A stretch of DNA of 64,000 bases from Alphaproteobacteria bacterium (GCA_020638555.1 JACKII010000004.1:372001-436000); one strand, 5' to 3'; positions 1 through 9,051 are shown, numbered from the stretch's first letter. The notes: a model not told the origin generated them from the sequence alone. Translations and numbers: made by a program.

Positions 1-428
1 CCGCCGGCCAGCAACGGGCGGTTGTTGCGGCGGGCGACGCGCTTGGCCAGCACGTCGAGGTCGGCGTGCAGCCAGACCGAGATGCCGCGCTCGGCAATGC
101 GCTCGCGGGTCTCCGGGTCGTTGAAGGCGCCGCCACCCGCGGCCAGCACATGCGCCGGCTCCTCGCGCAGCAGGCGGGCGATGACGCGGCGCTCGCCGTC
201 GCGGAACTGGGCCTCGCCGAACTTCTCGAAGATTTCGGGAATGGTGCAGCCGGCGGCCTTCTCGATCTCCGCGTCCGCGTCGATGAAGTCCATGCCGAGG
301 CGTTGCGCCAGGCGCTTGCCGATGGTGGTTTTGCCCACGCCCATCATGCCGACCAGGACGATGGTTCGGTCGGGGCGGGCGACGATATCGGGGTTGGCGG
401 CGTCCGCCGCGACGGTGACTCTGGTCAT
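1..428 (-). CDS. aroK: Shikimate kinase (3' end outside window)
   Basis: Phosphorylates shikimate with ATP in the chorismate (aromatic amino acid) pathway; cytosolic. The 142 residues visible from the ATG at 428 include the P-loop GMMGVGKT at residues 27-34, the DAD shikimate-binding motif near residue 50 and the Gly-rich LAAGGGAF segment. The reading frame runs off the left edge, so about the last 30-40 residues are missing. It is divergent from the small membrane protein gene at 567, with about 140 bases between them. In related genomes aroB usually follows aroK, but that position is outside the window. The family assignment is firm. Confidence 0.93.
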   Translation of the reverse strand, partial: MTRVTVAADAANPDIVARPDRTIVLVGMMGVGKTTIGKRLAQRLGMDFIDADAEIEKAAGCTIPEIFEKFGEAQFRDGERRVIARLLREEPAHVLAAGGGAFNDPETRERIAERGISVWLHADLDVLAKRVARRNNRPLLAG

Positions 429-566
429 GGCGCGATTCCATGGCGCAGGAAGGGGCCGATCGTCAAGCTATGCCGCGCGCCAGAATCCGCTAAAGTGACA
501 CAGAGCCGTCGCGTTGCGACGCGATGAACCATCCCCGACCCGGCAAAGACCAAGGATCCCCCGCGG

Positions 567-707
567 ATGGCCAAGATTGTTTTGTCCCTGATTGGCCTGG
601 CGGTAATTGCCGCCCTGGGCGGCGCCCTTTACATCGCCATGGGCGATATCCCGCCCCCAACCCAGACCATTGAGAAGACCCTGCCGAATGCCCGCTTCGA
701 ACGCTAG
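567..707 (+). CDS. Small single-span membrane protein, 46 aa
   Basis: Product of unknown function. The 46 residues start MAKIVLSLIGLAVIAALGG, a hydrophobic stretch of about 22 residues that can form one membrane span or an uncleaved signal. A polar tail containing DIPPPTQTIEKTLPNARF follows. The ATG at 567 has a weak purine-rich ribosome site (aagga) about 12 bases upstream. The stop overlaps the start of the next gene by 20 bases, suggesting co-transcription and perhaps translational coupling. I recall similar small proteins next to xerD/aroK in Rhodospirillales, but the function is not known to me. Confidence 0.6.
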   Translation: MAKIVLSLIGLAVIAALGGALYIAMGDIPPPTQTIEKTLPNARFER

Positions 708-2273
708 AGGGCTGTCCGGCCGCCGGAGCGAGAGGCGCCGCGGGCTCGCCGCCCTGGCCCTGGGCGCGTTGGTGCTGGCAGTGCCGGTCGCGAACGCCCA
801 GACCGTGCGGTTCCTGGACGCCAGCCCGGAAGGCGTGGGTCTGGTCCAGCCTGCCGAAGCCGGCCTGCCGGAGAGCGTGTGGCTCGGCAGTTCGCCCGAG
901 CGGCTGGCCGCCGCCCTCGCCGCCATTCCGGCGGAAGTGCGGAGCCCCGCCCAGCACCGGGCGCTGGTCCGCCTGTTGCGCGTGGCCGCGCTGCCGCCGA
1001 CCGGCGCGGCCGTGGAGCCGTCGCTGGCGAGCCTGCGCCTCGCCGCGCTTTCGCCCGCCTGGGGGCGGAGCAGGACGTGCTCGGCCTCGCCGGCCGCATC
1101 GACCCGAGCCTGCGCCAGACGCCCTACTGGGACGCCCGCGCCCGGGTGGCGCTGCTGCGTTACGACCTGGCCGGCGCCTGTGCCCTGCCGGCGGAGGCCG
1201 GGGACGCGGCCGCGACGGCCGACTGGCAGCGCCTGGCCGCCTTCTGCCGCCTGCTGCGGAGCCAGGAAGAGGCCGCCATGGTCGGCGTGATGCTGGCGGA
1301 CGAACTGGCGGACAAGCAGGATGGTGACGATGCGGTCTTCGCCCACCTGTTCCTGGCAAGGCAGTTCCCGGACCGACCGACCGGCCCGTCGGTGATGCCG
1401 TCCAAGCCGCTGCATCTCGCCATGTTCCGCGCCCTGAGCCAGCCCATGGCCCTGCCCAGGACCTGGGCGGACATGCCGGCGGACGTGGCCAGCGGCATCG
1501 CCCGCTATCCCGCCGCCGGCCTGGAGCCGCGCACCGCCGCGGCGGAGCGGGCGGTGGCGGCGAATCTGTTGCCGGCCGACCTGCTGGTGCAACTCTATCT
1601 GGCGAGCGAACTGACGACGCCGCTCGGCACCGCCTATCGCCAGATGGCCTATATCCAGGGCGGCGCCGGCGCGGAGGTGGCGGCGGAATCGTTCTGGGAT
1701 GCCGCGCAGACGGCGGGGGTTTACGCCCAGCTGGCGCCGTTCTCCCTGGCGTTTGCGCCGGCGCGGCCGGATGCGCCCACATCGCACCCCGCCTATGCCG
1801 CCCGCGCCCTGCGCGCGGCGCTGATCGCCGACGACCCCGCGGCCATCGGCGACTGGCAGGACGCATTCCGCACGGCCAGCCTGACCGTGGCGGGCGCCAA
1901 GACCCTGCACTCCGCCTATGCGGTGCTGGCGCTGGCCGGCGAGCCCGTGCCGCCGCCGGAGGTCTGGTGGCCGGCCTGGCAGCAGGCCGTCAAACCCGGC
2001 AAGGATGAAATCGCCCTGGTCGCCGGCCTGCTACAGGCCCTGGGACAGCCGGTACCCAAGGCCAGGGGGCCGAAAGCCGACCGGTCCAAGACCGCCCGCG
2101 CCATTGCCGAGGCGCCGCTGGGCGAAGCCGCCCTCCTGGCCCTGAACGCGCTCGCCGGGACCGAGCGGCCCAGCCATGGCTTGCAGGTCCAGGCCGTCGG
2201 AACGCTGGCCCGTCTCAGCCCGGCCGACGCACGGGCCATCGCGCTGGAACTGGCCGTTGGCAGCGGCCTCTGA
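688..2273 (+). CDS. Exported helical-repeat protein, split by apparent frameshift
   Basis: Function unknown. The ATG at 688 opens a frame with a twin-Arg-like basic stretch, a hydrophobic core and a likely signal-peptidase site after VANA, so the product should be exported. Around position 1061 the coding character moves to another frame and continues to a stop at 2273. The join lies at a run of five G (1061-1065); one more G there would give one open frame of about 528 residues. The part after the join is Ala/Leu-rich and looks all-helical. Neither half alone looks complete: the downstream frame has no sensible start and the upstream frame loses coding character. It overlaps the small gene before it and abuts xerD. 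Confidence 0.6.
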
Positions 2274-2277
2274 TCCG

Positions 2278-3183
2278 GTGCCGGCCGCCGATCCGGCGGT
2301 CGAGGCGTTTCTGGAAACCCTGGCGGCCGAGCGCGGCGCGGCCCGCAACACGCTGGAAGCCTATGGCCGCGACCTGCGCGCGGTCGCGACGGCGCTGCAT
2401 CCGCAGGCGCTGCCGTCGGCCTCGGCAGACGACCTGCGCCGCGCGGTCCAGGCCATGGCCAAGGCCGGTCTGGCGCCGAGCACCCAGGCGCGGCGGCTGT
2501 CGGCGCTGCGGCAATTCTATGGCTATCTCGTCAGCGAAGGCCGGCGGGAGGACGACCCGACGACCGCCCTCGACTCGCCCCGTCGCGGCCAGACGCTGCC
2601 GAAAGTGCTGAGCGCGGCGGAGGTGGACGCTCTGCTGACAACCGCCGCGGCCATGGACGGCCCGGAGGGGGCGCGCCTCGCCGCGCTGATCGAACTGCTC
2701 TACGCCACCGGCCTGCGGGTGAGCGAACTGGTCAGCCTGCCGCTCGCGGCGGCGCGCCAGGGCGCCGGCGCCGGCGCGATCTGGCTGCGCGGTAAGGGCG
2801 GGCGCGAGCGCATGGTGCCGGTCGGCAGCGCCGCGGTCGCCGCGCTCGACCGCTATCTGGCGGTGCGGGGCGTGTTCGTGACCGAGCCGGGGCTGGCGAA
2901 ATGGCTGTTCCCCTCGCGCAGCGCCGAGGGCTATCTGACCCGGCGCCGGGTCGGCCAGTTGCTGAAGGCGCTGGCGCTGGAGGCCGGGCTCGACCCGGAC
3001 AAGGTCTCGCCGCACGTGCTGCGCCATGCCTTCGCCACGCACCTGCTGGCCCATGGCGCCGACCTGCGGGCGCTGCAAACCCTGCTCGGCCATGCCGACA
3101 TCGGCACCACCCAGATCTACACCCATGTTCTGGAAGAGCGTCGCCGCGCCCTGGTGCTGGGGCATCATCCGCTGGCGGAGTGA
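2278..3183 (+). CDS. xerD: Tyrosine recombinase XerD
   Basis: Site-specific recombinase that with XerC resolves chromosome dimers at dif during division. The N-terminal SAM-like domain (about residues 8-95) starts EAFLETLAAERGAARNT. The catalytic domain carries Arg in ATGLRVSEL, Lys in the GKGGRER hairpin, His/Arg in HVLRHAFATH, His in LLGHADIGTTQ and nucleophile Tyr in IYTHV, so all catalytic residues are present. The length of about 301 aa is normal. No ATG lies near the expected N-terminus; GTG at 2278, four bases after the previous stop, fits homologues best, with TTG at 2257 as the alternative. It converges with the amidotransferase gene. Confidence 0.92.
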   Translation: MPAADPAVEAFLETLAAERGAARNTLEAYGRDLRAVATALHPQALPSASADDLRRAVQAMAKAGLAPSTQARRLSALRQFYGYLVSEGRREDDPTTALDSPRRGQTLPKVLSAAEVDALLTTAAAMDGPEGARLAALIELLYATGLRVSELVSLPLAAARQGAGAGAIWLRGKGGRERMVPVGSAAVAALDRYLAVRGVFVTEPGLAKWLFPSRSAEGYLTRRRVGQLLKALALEAGLDPDKVSPHVLRHAFATHLLAHGADLRALQTLLGHADIGTTQIYTHVLEERRRALVLGHHPLAE

Positions 3184-3184
3184 C

Positions 3185-3204
3185 GGCCCCTCGGATCAGG
3201 GGCC
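3185..3204. terminator. Hairpin after xerD
   Basis: A 7-bp perfect stem (GGCCCCT / AGGGGCC) with a 6-base loop starts one base after the xerD stop codon and lies between convergent genes. No T-run follows, so it may be a weak or bidirectional terminator. Confidence 0.45.
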
Positions 3205-3231
3205 AACGGATCAGGGGGCCATCGGATCAGG
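3192..3231. repeat. Three-copy short tandem repeat, CGGATCAGG core
   Basis: The 9-mer CGGATCAGG begins at 3192, 3207 and 3223, a spacing of 15 and 16 bases, with G-rich spacers (GGCCAA, GGGCCAT). The third copy contains the stop codon of the convergent amidotransferase gene (3227-3229). It looks like local slippage, not a regulatory array. Confidence 0.6.
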
Positions 3232-4045
3232 CGGGAAGTTCCGGCTCGAACGACAGGCAGACGGCGGAGTCCGGTGCGGCGATCAAGGCCGAGCCCTCGG
3301 CGACCGGCGACCAGTCGTCCGCCTCCTCGTCCAGCGGTTCGGACAGGATGAGCCAGGCATTCTCCAGGCCCAGGTCATGGCTGGTAAAGCCGGAAATCGC
3401 CGACGACGGTGCGGAGAACAAAGACGGCGACTGACCGTCCGACGACCAACGGGCGCACACCACGCGCTCGCCATCGCTGATGGCGGAGGTCATGCGGAAA
3501 GGCTGGGTGATCCCCGCCGCCAGCATTTCGCCCCGCACCAGCCCGACCGCCCGGGCCAGGCCGCCCAGCGGGTCGTCGAGCAGGCCGTTGGCGACGGCCA
3601 GCAGGAACAGGGCCTCGGTGTCCGTGGTGCCCTTGCGCTCGCGATAGAGGTCATCCGGAATCAGGGCCTCCACCGCGCGGCGGATGTGATACCAGCCGCC
3701 GATCTGGCCGTTGTGCATGAAGCCCATGTGGCGATAGGTGAACGGGTGGCAGTTGGCGCGGCTGGTCTCGGTGCCGGTCGAGGCGCGGACATGGGCGAAG
3801 AACAGGCGCGACTCGATCTGCTCGGTCAGGCTGCGCAGGTTCGCGTCGTTCCAGGCCGGCAGCGTGTCGCAAAAGCGGCCGGGCTCCGGCTTGTTGCCCC
3901 ACCAGGCCAGCCCGAACCCGTCCCCGTTCACCGGCGTCACGCCGCGCGACGATGAAAGGCTCTGGCGCACCAGGGAATGGCGCGGGCGCAACACCAGCGC
4001 CGCCATCTCTACCGGTGGACCAATATAGGCCAGCCAGCGACACAT
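3227..4045 (-). CDS. Class II glutamine amidotransferase (YafJ/EgtC type)
   Basis: Predicted N-terminal-nucleophile glutamine amidotransferase of the small stand-alone type. The start MCRWLAYIG places the catalytic Cys at residue 2, as in the family, which fixes the start at 4045 even though the frame is open further upstream. Family motifs include GDGFGLAWW, RLFFAHVRAST, NCHPFTY, FMHNGQIGG and TTDTEALF. The 272-aa length is normal. The acceptor substrate cannot be told from sequence; EgtC (ergothioneine) is one member, but no other ergothioneine gene is nearby. It lies downstream of ilvE on the same strand, separated by a terminator, so it is probably expressed on its own. Confidence 0.85.
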   Translation of the reverse strand: MCRWLAYIGPPVEMAALVLRPRHSLVRQSLSSSRGVTPVNGDGFGLAWWGNKPEPGRFCDTLPAWNDANLRSLTEQIESRLFFAHVRASTGTETSRANCHPFTYRHMGFMHNGQIGGWYHIRRAVEALIPDDLYRERKGTTDTEALFLLAVANGLLDDPLGGLARAVGLVRGEMLAAGITQPFRMTSAISDGERVVCARWSSDGQSPSLFSAPSSAISGFTSHDLGLENAWLILSEPLDEEADDWSPVAEGSALIAAPDSAVCLSFEPELPA

Positions 4046-4134
4046 CCCGCCTCTCCCAAGCCTGTGACTCCGATCGCGGGGAATGGTGAGCCAGGGGTGC
4101 GGCGCCGGCAACGCCTATTTTCACAAGCCGAACG

Positions 4135-4164
4135 AAAAGCGGCGGCGCCCGGAGGCACCGCCGC
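4135..4164 (-). terminator. Rho-independent terminator of ilvE
   Basis: On the minus strand GCGGCGG and CCGCCGC form a 7-bp GC stem (4139-4145 with 4158-4164), followed at once by TTTT (4135-4138). It lies about 40 bases past the ilvE stop and before the amidotransferase start. Confidence 0.75.
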
Positions 4165-4202
4165 ATCGGATCGACCGGAAACGGCCGCTCAGGCGCAATC
4201 GG

Positions 4203-5096
4203 TCACTTCTGGCCGCCGGAGCGCACCATGGTGGAATAGGCGTTCATCAGCGTCTGGGTCATGCTGCCGACCGTGAACTTGTAATCGTCGATTTCGCCGA
4301 CCGGCGTCAGCTCGGCGGCGGTGCCGGTCACGAACACCTCGCTGGCCTTGCCCAGATCCTCGTAGGGGATGTGGCGCTCGACGATTTCGATCTGCCGTTC
4401 CTTGGCCAGACGCATCACGCTCTGGCGGGTGATGCCGTTCAGGAAGCAATCCGGCGTCGGCGTGTGCAGCTTGCCGTCGATGTTCAGGAAGATGTTGGCG
4501 CCGGTGCCCTCGGCAACGAAGCCGCGCCAGTCCAGCATCATGGCGTCGTCGATCTTCTGCTCTTCCGCCCAGTGCTTGGAGAGGGTGCAGATCATGTAGA
4601 GGCCGGTGGCCTTGGAATGCACCGGCGCGCTTTCCGGCGGCGGCCGCTTCCACGGGCCGGTCTTCATGCGGATGCCCTTCATCAGCGCTTCCGGCGAGAA
4701 GTAGGACGGCCATTCCCACACCGCGATGGCGACATGGATGCGGTTCTTTTGCGCCGAAACGCCCATCTGCTCCGTGCCGCGCCAGGCGATGGGGCGGACA
4801 TAGGCCTCGGTCAGGTTGTTGGCCTTTAGGGTCGCATACTTGGCGGCGTCCAGTTCCTCGGAGGTGAAAGGAACCTCGAAGCCCAGGATTTCGGCCGACT
4901 TGCGCAGCCGGTCCGAGTGCTCGCGGCAGGCATAGATGTTGCCGGTGTAGCAACGCTCGCCCTCGAACACGGCGCTGGCATAGTGCAGGCCGTGGGTCAG
5001 GACATGCAGTTTCGCGTCGCGCCAGGGCACGAGTTTGCCGTCCAGCCAGATATATCCATCGCGGTCGTCAAACGGGATCAACGGGGCCTCGGCCAT
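4203..5096 (-). CDS. ilvE: Branched-chain amino acid aminotransferase
   Basis: PLP-dependent class IV aminotransferase that makes or degrades Leu, Ile and Val by exchange with 2-oxoglutarate; cytosolic. Of 297 residues, the typical start is IWLDGKLVPWRDAKLHVLTH, with the HYASAVFEGERCY segment, Arg in YVRPIAWRG, the PLP-binding Lys at about residue 162 (HSKATGLY), and the phosphate-loop GFVAEGTGANIF. The ATG at 5096 is preceded by an aggaactcc-type site read on the minus strand. It is monocistronic, with a clear terminator downstream. The 273-bp region before it carries inverted repeats that could regulate it. A D-amino acid transaminase is the other family option, but the motifs favour IlvE. 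Confidence 0.93.
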   Translation of the reverse strand: MAEAPLIPFDDRDGYIWLDGKLVPWRDAKLHVLTHGLHYASAVFEGERCYTGNIYACREHSDRLRKSAEILGFEVPFTSEELDAAKYATLKANNLTEAYVRPIAWRGTEQMGVSAQKNRIHVAIAVWEWPSYFSPEALMKGIRMKTGPWKRPPPESAPVHSKATGLYMICTLSKHWAEEQKIDDAMMLDWRGFVAEGTGANIFLNIDGKLHTPTPDCFLNGITRQSVMRLAKERQIEIVERHIPYEDLGKASEVFVTGTAAELTPVGEIDDYKFTVGSMTQTLMNAYSTMVRSGGQK

Positions 5097-5369
5097 GGCG
5101 AGGAACTCCTTACGGGCTATCAGTTTCGTTGGGCGCGAAATTATCTTCCAATTTTGCGCCTGTCATTGTGTTTTTCTGTCGCTTTTCACGCGCTAGAGGC
5201 AATTTTCACAAGGCGCAACACCCATTCCGCACTTCGGGATCCGACTCTAACAGGCGCAAAAACCCACGGCGAGACCCTATCCTTCCCGCACGCGCTCGGC
5301 ATCGTAAAGCGCGCGGCGACAGGAGCAAGTCAAAGTCCCTGGCGCCGCTGCGTCTTCTTTGCCGGAGAC
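5097..5369. other. Gene-free interval with long-range inverted repeats
   Basis: No credible gene is seen. The stretch is less GC-rich than its surroundings. TTTTGCGCCTG at 5152-5162 has its exact reverse complement at 5251-5261, and a third partial copy (AGGCGCAA) lies near 5211. It should contain the ilvE promoter. The repeats could be operators or the arms of a structured transcript. Confidence 0.5.
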
Positions 5370-7793
5370 CTACCCCCTCACCCGTTCGCTTTTGGGGTCG
5401 TAGAGGGGGCGGCGGCTGGCGCGGGCCTCGACCCGGCGGTCGGCAACCCGGATGGTGAAGCGGTCTTCGTCCGCCAGCGCCGCCGGCACATAGCCCAGGC
5501 CGATGGCGCTGCCCAGGGCGTGGCCGTAATTGCCGGACGTGATGCGCCCGATCGGCTGGCCGTCGTGCCAGATCGCCTCGTCATGGAACAGGTGCTCCGC
5601 CGGGTCTTCCAGCCGGAACTGGCGCAGCACGCGCGCGACGCCCTCCTGACGCTGGCGCTCGATGGCGTCGCGGCCCAGATAGGCCGCCTCGCTGCGCACC
5701 GCAAATCCCAGGCCCGCCTCCAGCGGCGTGTCGTCCGGGCCGATGTCGTGGCCCCAATGGCGGAAGGCCTTTTCGATCCGGCACGAATCCAGCGTGTGAT
5801 AGCCGGCGAGTCGCAGACCGTGATCGGCGCCGGCGGCGCGCACCGCCTCATAGGCGTGCGCGACCATCTCGGTCGGCAGATAAAGCTCGAAGCCGCGCTC
5901 GCCGACATAGGTAATGCGCATGGCCCGGGCCGTGGCGCAGCCGATCTCCACCTCTGTCCAGTGGCCGAACGGGCAGCGGGCGTCGTCCAGCGTCTCGCCG
6001 CTGACCCGTTCCAGCAGGGCGACGGCATTCGGCCCCATCACCGAAAACGCGCCGAGGCCGGAGGTGATGTCGGTCAGCGCGGCGCGGTCGTCGTCGCCGA
6101 TATGGTCCTCGATCCAGGCCCGGTCGCGGGCGGTGGAGGCGCAGGACGTCACGATCAGGAAGCGGTCGCCGTCCAGCCGCGCCACGGTCAGGTCGCACTC
6201 GATGCCGCCGCGGGCGTTCAGCATCTGCGTGTAGACGACGCGCCCCGGCGCGACGCGCACCTCGTTGGCAGAGAGGCGGGCCAGCACGCGCTCGGCGTCG
6301 CGGCCTTGCAGCAGCAGCTTGCCATAGCTCGCCATGTCGAACAGGCCGCAGGCCTCGCGCACCGCCATGTGCTCGGCGCGATGGTTCGCGAACCAGTTCG
6401 GGCGGCCATAGGTATAGGCGTATTCGGGCGTCTGTCCGGCGGCGGCGAACCAGTTCGGCCGCTCCCAGCCGGCGACCTGCCCGAAACAAGCCCCCTCGCC
6501 TGCCAATGCCGCGTGCAACGGCGAGCGGCGCACGCCCCGGCCGGTGGTCATCTGGCGATAGGGCCAGTGCATGGCATAGAGCGTGCCAACCGTCTCGGTC
6601 ACCCGCGCCGCCAGATAGCCGCGATTGCCCTCCCAGCCGTGAAAGCGGCGGATGTCGATGTCGGTCAGGTCCATGGTGGCCGTGCCGGCGGTGATCCATT
6701 CCGCCAGCGCCTTGCCGGCGCCCGCTGCGCTGGCGATGCCGACCGAGTTGAAGCCGGCGGCGATATAGAGGCCCTGCCAGCCGGGCGCCGCGCCCAGGCA
6801 ATAGGCGTTGTCCGGCGTGAAGCTCTCCGGCCCGACCAGAAGCTGGCGGATTTGCGCGCTCTCCAGGCAGGGCAGGCGTTGCAGGCCGTTGGTCATGAAC
6901 GGCTCGAACTGGTCCCAGTCCTCCGGCAGCAGTTGGAAGACGAAGTCGTCGGGCACGTCGGTGCCGCGGCCCCAGGGCTTGGCGTTCGGCTCGAACCCGC
7001 CGAGGACGAGGCCGCCCACCTCCTCCTTGGCATAGAGATAGCCGTCGGGGTCGCGCAGCACCGGCTGGTTGCGGACCACGCCCTCGATGGGCCGGGTGAC
7101 GATATACATGTGCTCGGCCGCGTGCAGCGGCACGGCGACGCCCAGCGGCCGCGCCAGTTCGCGGGTCCAGAGCCCGCCCGCCAGCACCACCCGCTCGCAG
7201 GCGACGCGGCCCCGGTTCGTCACCACCGCGGCGGGGGAGCGTCCGGCCCGCTCGATCCGCTCGACCTTGACGCCCTCGCGGATGGTGACGCCGCCCCGCC
7301 GCGCGCCGCGGGCGAGCGCCTGGGTGGTGTCGGTCGGGTTGGTCATGCCGTCGCCGGGGATGAAAAAGGCGGAGTCGAGGTCATCCACCGCCATCAGGGG
7401 AATTTTCGCCTGCGCCTCGGCCAACGAGATCTCGTGCATGTCGACGCCGAAACAGGCGGCCATGGCGAGACCGCGGCGCAGTTCCTCGGTGCGGGCGGCG
7501 GTGCGGGCGACGCTGATCGAGCCGGTGCGGCGGAAGCCGGTGGCCTGGCCGGTCTCGCTCTCCAGGGTTTCGTACAGGTCCGCCCCGTATTTTGCGAGCC
7601 GGGTCAGGTTGTGCGTCGCGCGAAGTTGCCCCACCAGCCCCGCCGCATGCCAGGTCGTGCCGCCGGACAACTGCCCTTGCTCCAGCAGCAGCACGTCGCT
7701 CTCGCCGAGCCTGGCCAGATGGTAGGCGATGGAGCAGCCGACAATGCCACCGCCGACAATGACGATCTTGGCCTGGTTGGGCAGGTCAGCCAT
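5370..7793 (-). CDS. FAD dehydrogenase-GcvT fusion (dimethylglycine/sarcosine dehydrogenase type)
   Basis: Predicted oxidative demethylation of an N-methyl amino acid, passing the one-carbon unit to tetrahydrofolate. The 807-aa protein has an N-terminal DAO-type FAD domain (dinucleotide motif IVIVGGGIVGCSIAYHLA at about residues 10-27; GGTTWHAAGLVGQLR, where family members bind FAD covalently through His or contact it) up to about residue 380. A linker domain (residues 380-440) and a C-terminal aminomethyltransferase region with GLFDMASYGKLLLQGRDAE and GERGFELYLP follow. Length and order match DMGDH, sarcosine dehydrogenase and PDH phosphatase regulatory subunit homologues. Its start overlaps the amidase stop by 8 bases, so the two are co-transcribed. 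The exact substrate is inferred only. Confidence 0.86.
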   Translation of the reverse strand: MADLPNQAKIVIVGGGIVGCSIAYHLARLGESDVLLLEQGQLSGGTTWHAAGLVGQLRATHNLTRLAKYGADLYETLESETGQATGFRRTGSISVARTAARTEELRRGLAMAACFGVDMHEISLAEAQAKIPLMAVDDLDSAFFIPGDGMTNPTDTTQALARGARRGGVTIREGVKVERIERAGRSPAAVVTNRGRVACERVVLAGGLWTRELARPLGVAVPLHAAEHMYIVTRPIEGVVRNQPVLRDPDGYLYAKEEVGGLVLGGFEPNAKPWGRGTDVPDDFVFQLLPEDWDQFEPFMTNGLQRLPCLESAQIRQLLVGPESFTPDNAYCLGAAPGWQGLYIAAGFNSVGIASAAGAGKALAEWITAGTATMDLTDIDIRRFHGWEGNRGYLAARVTETVGTLYAMHWPYRQMTTGRGVRRSPLHAALAGEGACFGQVAGWERPNWFAAAGQTPEYAYTYGRPNWFANHRAEHMAVREACGLFDMASYGKLLLQGRDAERVLARLSANEVRVAPGRVVYTQMLNARGGIECDLTVARLDGDRFLIVTSCASTARDRAWIEDHIGDDDRAALTDITSGLGAFSVMGPNAVALLERVSGETLDDARCPFGHWTEVEIGCATARAMRITYVGERGFELYLPTEMVAHAYEAVRAAGADHGLRLAGYHTLDSCRIEKAFRHWGHDIGPDDTPLEAGLGFAVRSEAAYLGRDAIERQRQEGVARVLRQFRLEDPAEHLFHDEAIWHDGQPIGRITSGNYGHALGSAIGLGYVPAALADEDRFTIRVADRRVEARASRRPLYDPKSERVRG

Positions 7794-9051
7794 GACACAG
7801 CGCTCCCTCGGCGGCCTCGGCCCAGTCCAGCAAAGCCGTGTCCCGCCCCGGTGCCGCGATCAGTTGCAGGCCCGCCGGCAACGCGCCGTCCGCCACCGGC
7901 ATGGGCAGGGAGAGGGCCGGCGCGCCGGCGACCACGGCCAGGCCCATGAAATCCGAATGTCCCGGCGGCGCGGGCGTGTCCAGCGGGAAGGCGGTCATGG
8001 CGGTGGTGGGCGAGACGATGACGTCCACCTGCCGGAACAGGCGCAGAATGGCCGCCTTCGCCTGCCGCAATTGCTCCAAGGCCAGGGCAAGGCGCGGTGC
8101 GGTGAGGGCCGCGCCATAGTCCAGCATCCGGCGCACCTCCGGTGAGAAGGCGTCGAAATTGCCTGCGTGGATCGCCGCGGCGTCCGCCTCGATCGCCAGC
8201 AGCGCGGCGCGGCGGAGCGTCTGCGGGTCGAAGCCGGGCAGATCCACGGTCTCAACCGGCCGCCAGAGCGCCTCGATCCGGCGGAGGCTTTCCGCATAGG
8301 CCCGCTCCACCGCCGGCTCCAGCGGCAGCGCCTCGAAGGCGGAGAGCTTCACCACCCGGGGATTCGCCGACGCGCCCATCGACTCCGCCGCATCGGCCAG
8401 GACCCGGAACAACGCCCGCGCGTCCGCCACGGTGCGGGTGATCGGCCCGACATGGTCCAGCGCCCAGCAGAGCGGCGCCACCCCCTCGCACGGGATGGCA
8501 TCGAAGGTTGGCTTGAAGCCCACCAGGCCGCAATGGCCCGCCGGCACCCGGATCGAGCCCATCGTGTCCGACCCCAGCGCCGCGTCGCACAGCCCCGCCG
8601 CCACCGCCGCGGCCGAGCCGCCGGACGAACCACCGGCGGTGTAGCCCTGGCGCAACGGGTTGTGCGTCGCCCCCCAGTGCGGATTGTTCGTGGTCGAGCC
8701 CAGCGCCGCCTCGTGCAGGTTGGTCTTGCCGAGGATGATGGCGCCGGCCCGCTTCAGCCGCGCCACCGCCGGCGCATCCGCCGCCGCCACCGAGCCGCCC
8801 GGCAGGCCGTTCGCGGTGGCGACGCCGGCGACGTCGATATTGTCCTTCACCGCCAGGCACCAGCCCTGAACCGGCGAGCGGGCCGTTGCCGCCTCCGCCG
8901 CTTGGGCGCGCGCCAGATCGGCGGTGACGCGGACATAGGCATTCAGCCGGGGATTCTGGGCGGCGATTGCATCCAGATAGGCAGCGGTCTTGGCGACGGG
9001 GTCGGGCATGGGCGGTGGCTCGGCGGCAAAAACGGCACGGAAGCGGGACAT
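7786..9051 (-). CDS. Amidase signature family enzyme
   Basis: Hydrolyses an amide (or ester) bond through the Ser-cis-Ser-Lys triad. Visible parts are the catalytic Lys in CLAVKDNIDVAG, the cis-Ser in AGGSSGGSAAAVAAGL, and the nucleophile Ser in GSDTMGSIRVPAGHCG. The 421-aa length fits stand-alone members such as AtzF-like or carbamoyl-type amidases. I place the start at 9051 (MSRFRAVF); a downstream ATG at 9009 is possible. The 3' end overlaps the FAD-GcvT gene, so the two form an operon, and the amidase might supply the N-methyl substrate. The GatA subunit of the amidotransferase is the main alternative, but GatB/GatC are absent and the context argues against it. Confidence 0.87.
   Translation of the reverse strand: MSRFRAVFAAEPPPMPDPVAKTAAYLDAIAAQNPRLNAYVRVTADLARAQAAEAATARSPVQGWCLAVKDNIDVAGVATANGLPGGSVAAADAPAVARLKRAGAIILGKTNLHEAALGSTTNNPHWGATHNPLRQGYTAGGSSGGSAAAVAAGLCDAALGSDTMGSIRVPAGHCGLVGFKPTFDAIPCEGVAPLCWALDHVGPITRTVADARALFRVLADAAESMGASANPRVVKLSAFEALPLEPAVERAYAESLRRIEALWRPVETVDLPGFDPQTLRRAALLAIEADAAAIHAGNFDAFSPEVRRMLDYGAALTAPRLALALEQLRQAKAAILRLFRQVDVIVSPTTAMTAFPLDTPAPPGHSDFMGLAVVAGAPALSLPMPVADGALPAGLQLIAAPGRDTALLDWAEAAEGALCHG

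Noticed and set aside
3192..3231. Repeats resembling a small CRISPR
   Set aside because: Units of 15-16 bp without unique spacers and no cas genes in the window.
4917..7949. Open frame of about 1010 codons on the plus strand
   Set aside because: It lies opposite the FAD-GcvT fusion and has His/Arg/Gly-rich, domain-free translation; it is a GC-rich shadow.
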